In this document: one piece after another, positions 39,203 to 52,015 of the stretch
How the letters are laid out: each line of letters opens with the position of its first letter
How positions within the stretch are numbered: the stretch's first letter is position 1
DNA from: Apostichopus japonicus
Lineage: Eukaryota; Echinodermata; Holothuroidea; Aspidochirotida; Stichopodidae
Length of the DNA stretch: 64,000 nucleotides
Assembly: GCF_037975245.1 (NCBI RefSeq)
Contig: NC_092581.1
Coordinates: 18,863,303-18,927,302 of the forward strand
Direction of reading: 5' to 3'
The notes under the pieces: generated by a model
The model's database searches: none
Seen by the model: only the letters and a program-made list of their open reading frames with translations
What the model was told of the DNA's origin: nothing
Program-made: the position numbers and the translations under genes

Positions 39203-40720
39203 AAAACACCGCGGTAGTATATTGAAATGAATTTGTTTGCATGTACTTTACGCATGCGTATACCTCCATCTGTCCATAGAAAGATTTTCAGTATAGCCTT
39301 TGGGCGAAACTTTCTCCATACATGATTCTGTGAGTTTGCTAAGCGATATTTTGGTTAAATATTAGGTGACGTCACCGATTACGTTATCCATATCATGGTT
39401 GGAAACATTCATTATTATGTGGACCTCCGAAAACTGACTGAAAGAGCAGAGCAGTTCGTGCTCTCTGAAATATATTTTAATAAGAATAAGTCATTTCCAT
39501 TTTTCTTTTCACATCGATGTATATCCCAAATGAGCTTCAATGAACAAGGAAGAGTAACCATTGAACCAATGTTTATTTGATTCGTGACGTCTTGTTTAGT
39601 GAGTGACTGAGTGACGGTTTCTACATCGAGTCACAAAGAAAACCAAAAACACTGTTTTTCTGTATAGCTGTTTACTTGTATTTGCATAATAGTTAAACTC
39701 TTTAGACATAAAAATACAAACATTTCTTCTATACGTTTAACCTTTGAGGAAAGAAAAGCAACAAACAATGTTTAAGTGAAAGGTATAATATCTCGGTAAA
39801 CTTTATACTGTGTAGAAAAGGGAATCGTTTATTTATAAAAAAGAAAAGAAAAAAAGATCAGACCATAAACTAAAAAATTGTCATCAAACTATACAAGAGG
39901 CTTCGTTTTCCTAGAAATGTGTGACAAACTAATTTTTCTTAAATACGTATCTCTTTTTCACTTTTTTTGATTTGACTACAAAATATTGGAAAATACGTTT
40001 TGTTTTTATTATAATTCCTCTTCTCATAATACAGGGTATCCAAGGTAGCCTATAGTCAACTTTTTATATCAAATTATCGTTACTTTACTACTTGTATTGT
40101 ATGAGTGAGAACATATAGTACACTCATAGTGTGATGTGCGTTGATAAAATAGTACGATGGTTTCTATCTGTTACCATTTATAATTACAATTATAACTGAA
40201 TGCGTTCGGAATTCGTAAGGAATCATCACAATTTGAGCTCGGTATTCAAAGTCTCTAAATCTCAAATGGGAGAGGCGTCTGTGGTGTTTTTGGGGGTGGG
40301 TGGGGGGGGGGTGAGGAATTGGAGTCTATAAATTTGTTTCATAAAGATATCCAACTGATTAATTTTCTCTCTTTTAATTAAGGAAGTAGTATATAAACGT
40401 TATGGTTAATAAATGACCATTGACCAATTGACCAAAACAAGTTAATAACTAAAACCAATTAATAATAATTATAATGATTCTAAGAGAACTGTAGTCAAAA
40501 CTAGGTAGAACAATTTCTTTTATTAAGTTTAAATATTGTCATGACACTGTCCTTGATTTCGAAATTAATCTGACTTTTATTTCAAACGTTGTGTCTTGTT
40601 TTAAGTATTTAAAAAGCTTCTAATTTGCATATATAGAGTGAAGAATGTATATATTTTCACTTCGCTTCTTTGATCACTCCGCCATGATCAAATAAAGTAA
40701 AATAGTTCCGGTTTGGAGAT
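39203..40720 (+). other. Probable 3' UTR of the POU-III gene
   Basis: AT-rich, non-coding sequence follows the TGA. Canonical AATAAA hexamers on the + strand first appear at about 40408-40413 and again at 40691-40696, so the transcript may run 1.2-1.5 kb past the stop. The stretch holds a perfect CRE palindrome at 39367-39374 and POU octamers at 39680 and 40623. The true 3' end cannot be set without cDNA. Confidence 0.45.
40691..40696 (+). terminator. Candidate polyadenylation signal for the POU-III gene
   Basis: AATAAA in the sequence context ATCAAATAAAGTAAAA. An earlier AATAAA lies near 40408. Hexamers are frequent by chance in DNA this AT-rich, so the choice between the two is weak. Confidence 0.25.
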
Positions 40721-43700
40721 CAAATCAAATTAAATTTGATTCAGTACATCGTCTGTTGTTTCGGCCTGTTTAGATTGGTAGCTTAATTCAATCAATCGTT
40801 TCAGGATTCCAACCTAAAATTGAGATCAGAGTGAAACTAAAAAGTTATAACAAGTATTGTTAACTCTCTCTTTCATATTCTGAATACGAGAAATTTATTA
40901 GCGAGAAATATATTGATTAAAATATCGAATTCCTCACAATATAAAATTTGGGAAATAACGACTCAACTATCGATAACAAAAATATGGATACTCCTTTCGT
41001 AACGTCACAAAGAATCATCTTTTAGACAAATTGTAGTAAAAACAACAACAAGTGTCTAGTATAAGCCTCGCTCTTAACTTGTGAATGGACCTTTTAATGT
41101 AGTTATACTTTCTAGTTTGTTTTGATGCCCCATCTCATGCTCACGTCTAAGGTGTTTCATCCTCTTCCTCATCGTCTAACACACTCCCAGCCTTGTTGGT
41201 ACTTGCTGCATCAATTTAAACTGTGTGCTCTCCTCATTCTTCTATATGTCATATTTTATTTCGATTCAATGATTTTTCAACTTTCAAATCATTTGAATAT
41301 CTTTTGTTTATTATGTGAATATTCAAAAACATTATCACGTGTTTAACATCAAGTGCAATTCTTTATTTTCCATTCTTGATCATGTTTTATGTTTCAGTTT
41401 ATTTTTTTATTTTTATCCATTGTTAATTACACTTTACACTAAAGATTAAAAAAAAAATGAAAGTTATCTTAAAGAAAATCTAGCATTTTGTGGTTTTAAA
41501 TCGCATAATAGGGAACGTATTGTGTTTGGAATTATGATTGGTAACTTCCTTAAAATGACGTCATGCTTTTGAACCGAGTTTTTGGTTGATTTTGATCAAT
41601 GTTAAGGAAAATTATACGCTAAGATTCTATAGTTCATTTTAACTTACATGGTAACGTCTCATTTGAATTAATGAAAGGATTGAACATTTTTAAATTACCA
41701 GATTAATTATTGCTGGTGATTGTTACCAAAATGAGAAAAAGAAACAAGTTGTTAAAATCGAAAATAACTCTTGAATTACTCACAACAAAATTGCTAGGTT
41801 TCTTATTTTGGACTACTTGCAATACAATGTGAAGTTATATTGGTCCACCCGACAGACTCGACTAAACGCAAAAGTCTGTTTGACAATTATGAGTGAAATA
41901 CTAAATTTCACTACTATAGTTCTACTATCATTCTAAAGCCTTCAGCCATTTAAATGAGGTAATTATTTACAAATACTCTATTTTACTGATGAATTGGGCA
42001 TATCTATGTACGCTTACAATAGCAATTCCATTGCTTTACAAATTTGACTAGATATATTAGTTACAAGAAAAGTTTGATAAAACGTTGAGTTTTAACTAAA
42101 TAAAAATGTGGTTTTCATTCGATATTTCAAGAAATTCTAGGCAATATTTCTTTTTTTGAAAGATATGAACAAGTTTTTTGCGATTTCTGGTCTTTTGGAA
42201 TATTTCCATTTAAGGCTTATTGTTGTGGCAACATACAGAAAGTTAAATGCCAGAATTATATAATTTATATTAGTTTAGGATAATTAATTAGTAAAGTAAT
42301 AATTCATCGATGACCCACGGTGTATTGTTCGTTCGGTCTAAGTTCACACTGATTAACGTGTGTTTGTGTTAAAACCTTTAAAACCGCAGGATTTGATCAA
42401 CGAAATGCATTTTATAATATTTCCTTATATTATAAGTATAAAGTTCCGTTTGTTAATTGTTTTTTTTTTCTCATTCCATGTTTTTAAAAACAAAACAATG
42501 CTGTGATTCGATTCGATATTTCGAGTAGTAGCGATTACCCGGTATATGTTATCAACCGTTATCTGTCTGGTATCGTTATTACTATAACTAAACCCTTTTT
42601 TCCATAACTATTATTATTATGACTATTATTATAAAAAAAGTGCTTAAGTTTTTTTTTTCATACATTCATTTAGGGGCAAAGTTAGTGTGTATATTTCTGA
42701 TGAATGGTCTCCAAGTCAGAGATTTTGCGGTCTTTATTCAAATACTGAAAGTGTATATATACATACTTAAAAATGCTGTCAAAGGGCACGAGTCCAAGAT
42801 TTGTATATATTTGTTGGCCGAGGACGAAGGACATCAATACATTGAAAAGATCAAGAGAAAATACCACCACAGTTTTCTGTTATAGTTTTTGTTTTGTTTA
42901 TATTTTTTTCTTGATTACCTAACACTAGCTTATATTGATTGGAAATATCTATATGGAAAGGGCGATAGAAAATATGCAATTTTATTGTACATGAAAGGGA
43001 TCAAATAAGTTAGATTGTATAATAATAATAATAATAACTAAGATTTATAATACGTTAATTATAAACAAAATAGTTGGCAAAAGCGCCATACATATAAATA
43101 TGAATAGAAAGAAAAGCAAAAATAATAATGCAACAATGAAATATAATTACAAATCAAATTGAAAAATGTTTAGCATAGAGGTAGGTTTTTAGTTTAGATT
43201 TGAAAAGTGATGTATTAGGTATACATTTTAAATGGTTTGGGAGGGAATTCCACAATTTGGGACCAGAAACTGAAAAAGCACGGTTGGCACGGTTGTATGT
43301 GTTGTCATCAAAATGTAAGGTATCAAGTACTTAAAATGTGGTGTCGAAATGAGAAAAAAATCAAATTAAACAGACCTAAAAACTTACTACCACAACAAAC
43401 AAATAAACAAGACAAACATTACAGATCAGTGTTGTATAATTTAAAGGGTTCGCTAAAATATCAATTTCTTCCAGGTCTCTGTGTCTTTATAAACATCTTC
43501 ATTGAAGAGAAAAGAAGTCTTATTTATTTATTTCAAAATATTAAAATAAAACTTGTTTAATTGTTATGAGTATAATCATAATAAAAAAAAGGAATAAATC
43601 TGTGGAAATATTTAATTTGCAGATAACTCTCTAATCACGTTTGGCAAATATTTCATAAAGATTGTCTGTATTTGCCTTGTTTCTGGGGAAAATATGAAAT

Positions 43701-44599
43701 ATTTGCCTATGTTTACGCGTGAATGAAAGATATGTGTAGTTAAAATTTTATTTGCTTCTTTAGCGTTCCATGAAATTTCTATGAAGTATTTTTTTGGGTC
43801 GCTCCAAAAATGTCATTAGTTCACAATTAGCCTTCGATAGATAATGAAAATTAATCAAACCTCGGTTTCAACTCTTACGTGCGGAATTAAAAAGGCCATG
43901 CTTGCCTTGTTACATTAGTTATCAATGGAAGTTTTGGTTGGCCAAGTATAGGGTATTAGATAGTTTTCCACATCCGTGTACAACCAACGTTAAAAGACAG
44001 ATTAACAAAGCTAGATTAAATATGTTGTTTATCAGACTTGCACTTGATGCTATATAGCTTCGACTTCATCATTTGATTAAATATCTGATATGTTTGTGTT
44101 GTATGTTTGAGTATTCTTATAGTCTACAACTGAAAGGGGTTTTAAATGCCAACTTCATTCTTGTAGCAGCACGTTTCCCATAACACATACTTTGTAATCT
44201 CCTCGAATACCCGTCCCGACCCAACTACCCGTCCCGACCCAACTACCCCCCCCCCCCCCGCACCTTCCATATCAGGCATAAGTCTTTACAGGATTTTAGT
44301 TTGCTTTTTTTCTAAGAGGACACAAAATAGATTTCATATTTAAATTTCTTGGATGAAGGATGGAAAACGTAATTCTTTCCCCTCCTCCCCAATTTCATTA
44401 TCAACGTCATCAGAAGAGGTGGGTGCGTGTGTGTGTGTAGGGGGTGCGGGGGGGGGGGGTGCTGGGAAGGGAGGGGTGGTATGTGACAAAAGGAAAACCA
44501 CGACGTCTTAGTTTTCTGTGTAACTTATCATCATTAGAGCCATTCGCACCAAAACATGCTCGAACATTATGTATCTAATTGTGAAGTTACAGAAAAGCT
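40721..44599. other. Intergenic DNA downstream of the POU-III gene
   Basis: AT-rich DNA with a CRE palindrome at 41556-41563, an AAT tract at 43019-43037 and C/G-run clusters at 44221-44262 and 44415-44480. I see no supported exon. A possible old dispersed-repeat fragment is listed at 43170-43320. Confidence 0.5.
43170..43320 (+). repeat. Possible relic of a dispersed repeat
   Basis: In one frame the DNA reads VFSLDLKSD, and in the next segment FGREFHNLGPETEKARLARL, over a GGGAGGGAATTCCACAATTT core. From memory, similar GGAGGGAATTCCA-centred segments with a conceptual EF..LG..TEKA peptide recur in many animal genomes as repeats rather than genes. This could not be checked here. Confidence 0.3.
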
Positions 44600-45060
44600 C
44601 ATTTCAACGTTAACGGATCATTCGACCAGGGAGGATCCATTTTATCTATAAAGGAACACTTTACGGTTGAGAGAACGTGTCTTCACTGTTAACAAGACTT
44701 TGCATCGGTAAATAGATCATTCCAGAGGTAAGGATCATTCATCGACAAACGATCAGTAATTTCATCAGGAGGGATCACTTTATTCGAAAACATAATAATG
44801 TTACCATTCCAGGATCCTTTCAAAGTAAACAGGATATTTCACCAGAAAGGAAGGATTCATAGAAAAGGTTCACTTCACCATGTACACAACATTTCACATA
44901 TAACAGATCATTTCACCGTTAATAGATCATTCATTTCTTCGAGAAAGGATTATTTTAACGTTAACAGGACATTTTACCAGAAAGGACGGAATCCTTCATC
45001 GAGAAAGGATCAAGATCTCTTTATCGAGAAAGGATCAAATTTCAATCAACGACATATGTG
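44600..45060 (+). repeat. Degenerate ~35-bp repeat (TTCACCGTTAACAG / GAGAAAGGATCA)
   Basis: Words such as GATCATT, CACCGTTAA, AACAGGA and CGAGAAAGGATCA recur every 30-45 bases. The 94-codon open frame at 44798-45082 shows the same periodicity as F-x-V-N-R-x-F-x-Q-K-G-R, so it reflects the repeat and not a known protein. Confidence 0.6.
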
Positions 45061-45816
45061 CAGAAACATGTCTATAGACTAACCCACCGTTTGTGTTCGT
45101 CGGCAATAAACGGGTAGGTAAGGAATTTGTTGCTATTTGCATTATACTGTTTTGAAAAACTGCAAGAGAACCGTAACAAATCTCATTTCATGGTAATTCT
45201 TGTCAATATTGTTTCTGTAAATATGTCACTCAGGTGAGAATCTTTGTCATGGATATCAAATTTTAGTTATGGCATTAAACATGTAAATGCGACCTGGTAA
45301 TAATCCTAGTCCCTACAATCCCCACCCCCCTCGAACCCTAATACATGTATGTCAGATTTTCCTAATTTGCGGTCCGTGGGTCACATCCGATAGGCAAAAG
45401 ATTTCAGTCTGGCCAGCGAAATAAATCTACAATAAATCTTGCAATTAATAGAGTGCGTGGATCTTATAAGGACTTATACTTGAACACTATACCGACGTAA
45501 CCTTTACATAGTGACATATTTAATTCTGTTTGGCCCTTTTACTCCAACCAATATTTGTCTCTGGTACTCTTAGATAATTGATTGAGAACCGCCTTTGAGG
45601 TGTTTCCTACTCTGTCATACTACAAGTTTTACCATAAGCTGAATCCAGGAACCACGTTGTGAGGGTTAGTGTAGACAGCGGTTACCTTTACGTGTACTAT
45701 TGTGTGGAACATCATGAATGCATACCTGTCATTGTTTATTCGCTAAACTCTCGCTTTACAGCGTCGACGTAACCTACTTATTTTTAAAGCCAATTGATGC
45801 ATTGAACAACGAATGA

Positions 45817-45993
45817 ACAGTGAATGAATGGACTTTATCATTAGTACACAGATCAAACAATGCATACCTCGTGAAGGTAACGGAAGGGCAGGCTAGGAAC
45901 CTCGAGAAGGCGTATGAAGAAATTAACCTCCTCCAAAGCACAATCTATTTAGACCACAAGGTAAGTACATTAGAGAATGAGGTCACGTTATAA
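45817..45993 (+). pseudogene. Coiled-coil coding relic or unassigned exon
   Basis: A 58-codon open stretch, stop to stop, ends with the heptad-like pattern ARNLEKAYEEINLLQSTIYL followed by DHKVSTLENEV. This style resembles the coiled coil of ORF1-type proteins of non-LTR retrotransposons. Alternatively, AAG|GTAAGT at 45960/45961 is a strong donor. With an acceptor TTTTTACTATAG ending at 46591 it would join in frame to SETKLLHVSRTG and a stop at 46628-46630, making a short C-terminal exon pair. Neither reading is proven, and no upstream exon or start was found. Confidence 0.3.
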
Positions 45994-46104
45994 TGTTGTT
46001 CCTTTTGTGCTTTTAGCTTTCCTATATCTTCGTTTGATTGTGCACTAAATGTTTTGTAAGCAAAAGTCACCCAAGATGGAACCTGGGTACGAAAACCAAA
46101 CAAA

Positions 46105-46302
46105 ATGAGCATCTCTCAAGCCCCTGTAGTCCCCGTATATCTAGACTATTACCGTAGCCATGTTCACGAGGCTCATACGCCGTGTGAGATATCACGAGTC
46201 CATTCGGAAGGGAATGGAAAACTATGTGGAGGAAACGTACCCATGCTGAATCACATAGGCTACACTAAAAACCCACACCATAACACTCCCTTAGAACAAT
46301 GA
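46105..46302 (+). CDS. Unassigned 65-codon open frame
   Basis: It starts at an ATG in the context AACAAAATGAGC and ends at TGA. The peptide (MSISQAPVVPVYLDYYRSHV and on to NTPLEQ) has balanced composition but matches nothing I recognise. It sits between two faint retrotransposon-like or exon-like relics. It may be chance. Confidence 0.12.
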   Translation: MSISQAPVVPVYLDYYRSHVHEAHTPCEISRVHSEGNGKLCGGNVPMLNHIGYTKNPHHNTPLEQ

Positions 46303-46640
46303 AAATGGGTATAACATGATACTGATGTAACTAAGGTTACAGATTTTTACTGGTTCAGAGTTCAGATTGGTTATAAATATTGTTTATTTTTATTGTCACT
46401 ATATACAACATTTATTCACACTGGTGCTATAATTCTGCTGTAGAAATATTGACCAAACAAGTTGTTTTCTAAGATAACAGTTGTGTCAACGTGAAAATAT
46501 AATACGGCATCATTTAGAAAAGTAAGGTTAAAACCTATCAATCTACCAAACTTTATTTTTTGTAAATGATATGCTTTTCTTTTTACTATAGAGCGAAACT
46601 AAACTGCTACATGTTAGTCGGACCGGATAAACGACAAGTG

Positions 46641-46835
46641 TCATCGACATCGCAGAATGTGATCCTGTTCTCTCGATTTTTCTTCCTGAAACTCAACCAA
46701 CCATGCTTCACCTTGTAGAAGGGAAGGTTGAAACGGGCTGCTAACATTAATGTACGGATGCTTGTACAGGACTTGCTGAAATCTGGGCATATAGAATACA
46801 ATGAATCGAGGTAAATAATTCTTCTTCTTCTTTGA
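46641..46835 (-). pseudogene. Protein-like reverse-strand relic, possibly retrotransposon ORF1
   Basis: The reverse strand is open for 64 codons and includes YKHPYINVSSPF, LLQGEAWLVEFQEEKSREQD and HILRCR before a stop; CRLSGPTN follows in the neighbouring frame. The pattern F-x-x-x-K-S-R-x-x-x-x-I-L-R-x-R, then R-L-S-G-T/P-N, recalls the RNA-binding end of some LINE ORF1 proteins. It lies close to the coiled-coil relic but on the other strand. A longer frame here (133 codons, 46607-47008) is less protein-like. This is inference from pattern only. Confidence 0.25.
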
Positions 46836-47060
46836 TTAATAGGGTTGTTCACGGTAAAAAGTCCTGCCAACCTACTTGCTCTACTACCCCTAAGTTGTAA
46901 GATATTTAAAGATGAGATTTGCTTGATAAGTTTCTTGGTCTGCAAAGACTTATCCTCCATGAATTTACCCCACTTCAACCCACTTCCGTCTTTACCCCAC
47001 TTCACCATTCGTGGTCCTCAAATAAATGTTTGTGGACGCCCTGGACATAACAGTGATTAA

Positions 47061-47589
47061 TTCCCTCAACTGGACAAGCACCGAAAGTCACATGCATTTG
47101 AATCGATAAACAGTGAGACATTTTGAAATATGTGACATAACTGTGACAGAATCACAAAATATAGATGTCTTTAATTGACAACAAAAATATGTCATCTCTT
47201 TCATCGCAACTCACATCTTTTGCCAAGATAGATAAAGGTATACTATTTCTATTATATAATATAATGAACAAACATAATGGAAAAAGTCTTACAATACAAA
47301 TTTTTATTCTTTTTAAATTTCGAAGGAATTTATACATCATGGACCGGATTAATTTGACAAGCTTTTACAACAGCCGTCTTGGATGTGCGGACTTTGGAAA
47401 AGTTGAAAATATGGAAATGATTTTGACAAGGATTGGAATTTTGGACGATTTTTCTGAATATGTATAGATATGGTAAGTTTCTTAATAACATTTGACAACT
47501 CTGTAAATTGACCTTGATTTTGTGAAGGCTCTCTTAATACTCTCTGAAGATATTGTTATATTTTAATAGTTCTTGAAATTGTTCCTTCA
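47061..47589. other. Intergenic, no gene seen
   Basis: Overlapping short open frames occur on both strands; the 100-codon one at 47165-47467 is unrecognised. Confidence 0.45.
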
Positions 47590-48160
47590 AACTCTCTCAA
47601 TACTCGCTTACTATGCTCTCACACTCTGTTAAGATGCTCACATGATCTCTTTATACTCTCTTGATAACTCCCTTAAAATTCTGTCGTCCCTCTGTAATAT
47701 TCTCTGTAATACTCTTTTAGTACTGACTTATTTAGTTTCCTCATGCTCATCTACTTTTCATACGCTCTTCATTATCTCTTAATACTCTCTTAATACTCTC
47801 TCCATACTCTCTCCATACTCTCTCCATACTCATCTCTCTATACAACTCTCTCCATACTCTCTCCATACTCTCCACATACTCCCTCCATACTATCTCCATC
47901 CTCCTCTCTCCATACTCCTCTCTCCATACTCTCTCCATACCCTCTCCATACTCTCTACACTCTCTACATACTCTCTCTATACTCCTCTCTTTATACACAT
48001 CTTTCCATACTCTCTCCATACTCTCTGCATACTCCCTCCATACTATCTTCATGCTCCTTTCTCCATAGTCCTCTCTCCATACTCCTCACTCCATACTTTC
48101 TCCATACTCTCTCCATACTCCTCCCTCAATACTCCTCTCTACATACTCTCTTAATTATTC
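47590..48160 (+). repeat. CT-rich degenerate array (ACTCTCTCCAT unit)
   Basis: Units of about 11-13 bases on the theme CTCTCCATACTC, more decayed at the left edge (TACTCTCTTAAT variants). The reverse strand reads as an artefactual repeating Arg-Glu-Tyr-Met-Glu-rich frame. Confidence 0.88.
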
Positions 48161-48259
48161 CCCACTTTTTCTGGTATCAGTCACTAACTCTCCGTAATAT
48201 TCTCTTGGTACTATATCTTAACTTTTTCTATTCTCATTAACTATGCCATAAATAGATTT

Positions 48260-49275
48260 CTATCTCTTCGTACTCTCTTCTCTTCACAATACTTTCATAC
48301 TCCCTTCATACTGTCTTCAATCTCTTTCCATACACTCTCTTCATACTCTCTGCATACTCTTTCATTCACTCTATTCATACTCTCTCTTCATAGAATGGTT
48401 TGATACACTCAAATTATACTCACTCTTCTTACACTCTCTTCAGACTCTCTCTTCAGACTCTCTCTTCAGACTCTCTCTTCAGACTCTCTCTTCAGACTCT
48501 CTCTTCATACACTCTCTTCATACACTTCCTTCATGCTCTCCCTTCATACTCTCTCTTCATACACTCTCTTCATACACTCCCTTCATACACTCCCTTCATG
48601 CACTCTCTTCATACACTCTCTTCATACACTCTCTTCATACACTCTCTTCATACACTTCCTTCATACTCTCCCTTCATACTCTCCCTTCAGACTTTTCCTT
48701 CATACACTCTCTTCATACTCTCCCTTCATACTCTCTCTTCATACACTCCCTTCATACACTCCCTTCTTACTCTCTCTTCATACTCTCCCTTCTTACTCTC
48801 TTCATACGCTCTCCTCATACTCTCTCTTCATACACTCCCTTCATACACTCCCTTCATACACTCTCTTCTTACTCTCTCTTCATACACTCTCTTCATACAC
48901 TCTCTTCATACTCTCCCTTCTTACTCCCTCTTCATACACTCTCTTCATACTCTCTCTTCATACACTCTCTTCATACACTCTCTTCATACACTTCCTTCAT
49001 ACACTCTCTTCATGCACTCTCTTCATACACTCTCTTCATACACTCTCTTCATACTTTCTTCATACACTCTCTTCATAAAATCTCTTCATACGCTCTCTTC
49101 ATACACTCCCTTCATACTCTCTTCATACACTCTCTTCATACACTCTTTTCATACACTCTCTTCATACACTCTCTTCATATTCTCTTCATACACTCTCTTC
49201 ATACACTCTCTTCATACACTCCCTTCATACTATCTTCATACTATCTTCATATACGCTTCATACACCCTTATACTA
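48260..49275 (+). repeat. 13-bp CT-rich tandem array (CTTCATACACTCT)
   Basis: About 75 near-perfect units, with CCC, GCA and CAGA variants arranged in local runs. Three units make 39 bases or 13 codons with no stop, so two frames stay open for 293 and 181 codons and translate as repeating S-L-H-T-L-S-S-Y-T-L-F-I-H. Initiation context and composition give no sign of a real protein. It shares ancestry with the adjacent CTCTCCATACTC array. Confidence 0.95.
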
Positions 49276-51922
49276 TACTGACAAGAAATCTAATAAACAT
49301 TTTTAAATACTCTGTCATTAGGAATCGATCCAAGAGGATCGCTCCTTTTTCTGCCGGGTCACATTTCGGCAGAATGAGAAGCAGATATAATCTGCAGTCA
49401 TGTTTTCATTTTATTGATCTAATAACAGCTTTCTCTTACATTTGTACACCAAATTCCCCACACTTTTACCTAATTCATCGATATATAATTCAACAGACGA
49501 TTGCAAATTGATCACATTGATACGGTCTTCCACACTTTTACACAACATGAACATTAGGTAATGAATACTTCCGATCCCCAGAATTTCGTCTCGATGACAC
49601 GTTTTATGTCATATTAATCACATGCTAAAGCAAATCATCAAAATGTCAACATATTTAAAACATATTCTTAATTATAAAGTCGATAATGTGACGGATCATT
49701 ACGGGATATTTGGTAAGAAAGCTGTCGAAAATTGGCCAAAAGCAATGAAAAGAAAGAGTTTACAGAAGAAATTTCGGGTGTACGTTTGTCCATCGTGACG
49801 TCAGAGAGGTAGATATAAAAAACATTGAAAGTAACATTGAACTTTCAATCCACAAACTCGTATTTTCTCGAAGCAATGGGGATATTTGGCGTATAGAAAA
49901 ACCGAGTGGGGCAGCACAATTACCGGGTGGCATTCGATTTATAATGCTGTGAAACTCCCCGGGGTAGCTGACAAACATACTACAAGATGTAAGTCTGTTT
50001 TCACAAATTTTAAATTACTACGTCTCAACTATATTTTTTGCCTACTTACATAAATATTGTACAACTGAGCTCGGACTATAATGTACAACAGAGATTGGAC
50101 TAACAGCGCGCGTGTGAACGATTATGGTTGAATTGTATGTTAAAAAGAGAGGTACAAACTTCACTTCTATTCCTCGGGGATTCCCCCCCCCCCTCCCCCT
50201 CATTCCATCCTCAATGTTAGCTACTCTTATGTCCACTGTGTTCCTACCACTTCGGTTGGACCATTAACAGTACTTGCTACTGTTTAAATCATCGTAACAC
50301 CACACTGTTTGTGTTATATAGATTTGATGGAGTTTTTGCGCTTCGGTGAGAATGCGAAGACCATCAATAGCTCTGTATCACTAGACCGTGTCTTTGTTCC
50401 ACTAACCCAAAGGGCGTTCAAGCTTGTGCTTAGTAATTGGGTTAGCAATGATTCTCCTCCTACAAGCCTACTCACCCGCGCGCGGTTTGACACGCCTTGG
50501 CGCGCGAAATAAGCACTTGCCGAAGTTCTGTTTTGTCTGCTATTAAAACGCGTGAAATCAGTACCGTAATTGCCGTGTTATCACCTTACACTTCAACAGT
50601 CAAAGAATTGTACAGCTTTTTTTTATCTCCTCAATTCTTTTTTCCTTCTCCTTTCCAATCCCTTTTTTTTTTTTTCCTTTCATTTTTTTCTTCTCCATCT
50701 TCTGTTGGTTTGTAATTTGCCCCAGTTGTTGTGAGAGGATGATGTGTGTATAAGAAGGCTAACTAAAAGTGTATAGTATAACCTTACTCAAACGTAATAC
50801 ACTATTGCTAACCTTGGCTCGCTAAAATGAATCACCTTCCCTGGGATGTTTTCTCTTTTTTTGCTTCTTCTGATTTTTGCCTCTTAAGTTTTTGCCGCCA
50901 ATTCGAACCAAGAATCGCTTTATATACTCAGGTAGGTTCGAGTAGGCCAGTATCTTCTTTCTCTGCCCCGAATGACATATTACTACCGTAACGGCGAAAT
51001 GCACAGCCCTAGTTTCAAAGAGATATAACGGTTCTGTTTGTCCTTACAGACTGCCAGTCTTTACTTAAAGTGATAGGGCGATTTAAAGGCTTCACTAAAT
51101 TAAAACTAAAAAAAAATGAACATCAAAATATATTTCTTCGAAAACGAAATCATTACAACTTTTGTTCAAAATTGTTAATAACAAAATTTGAGAATTTTTT
51201 ATTTTTTTAAATTTTTTTCTTAATGAACCTTAAATGAAAGAATACAAAATAAAAATCGTGTTTTGACAAAAACAAACTCAAATGATGAGGACGAAATTAT
51301 TTTTGACGTCTTAATTTCTTTGCTTTTTGTTTTCTGGTCTAAATGGGCGATAAATCAAAGGACAATACGTACAGTAACTCTTTAATCTTTCGACAGCCGT
51401 TCACTGGTTTGAAGATTATTGTTAAGTGGACACTTTATGCAAATTCTTACCTTGTCTCCCCGCTTTGAAGCATTGTAGGAATGGATAAAGTTACAAGAAA
51501 GGATAAATATTAGAAAGAAAGAATGATAACAAGATCAAAAGAACGAAGAAGAAAAGTGAGGAATAAAGGTTTCGTTTTTGGTCAAATTCTGCTTGAATAC
51601 TATATGCTGATGTCATTTTAACTGTGACCGAGAATATATATATATACTACGTCATCATTTGTGATATCCTATATGATTTGACATATACGGTTGTGGGTTA
51701 CAAGACTATAGTGCGCAAACACCTTACAGATATTTATGTATAGGCTACAGGCATATACACTGACCAATACTGATTTTTTAATTGATATCTGTCTCCATAA
51801 CGTAAAGCCTCTTTTGCAAGGCGTAAAGTACATGGGCAGAACGGTTTTGATGCCTAAACTGTCACAAATGTAGTCAATATCTTGTGAAAGTTAGTGTACT
51901 TTATTTAAGAGCTTAATGCTTG
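49276..51922. other. Intergenic, no supported gene
   Basis: Includes a CRE palindrome at 49796-49803, C-runs near 50185-50200, a T/C-rich tract near 50620-50705 and a locally CpG-rich patch at 50400-50550. POU octamer ATGCAAAT at 51437. Open frames are short. Confidence 0.5.
50327..50512 (+). CDS. Unassigned 61-codon open frame in a CpG-rich patch
   Basis: ATG to TAA, beginning MEFLRFGENAKTINSSV and ending RFDTPWRAK, with GC content well above the surroundings and several GCGCGC words near its end. No family is recognised. It could be a first exon or promoter patch of an unseen gene, or chance. Confidence 0.15.
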   Translation: MEFLRFGENAKTINSSVSLDRVFVPLTQRAFKLVLSNWVSNDSPPTSLLTRARFDTPWRAK

Positions 51923-52014
<92 letters not shown>

Positions 52015-52015
52015 G
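51923..52015. repeat. (TA)n microsatellite with TTTATA interruptions
   Basis: About 93 bases of TA with one GTA and two TTTA breaks. Confidence 0.95.

Noticed and set aside
46607-47008. 133-codon reverse-strand open frame
   Set aside because: It has no recognisable domain. A shorter frame in another phase of the same strand is more protein-like and is reported instead.
48400-49281. 293-codon open frame
   Set aside because: It lies entirely within a 13-bp tandem repeat whose threefold period has no stop codon.
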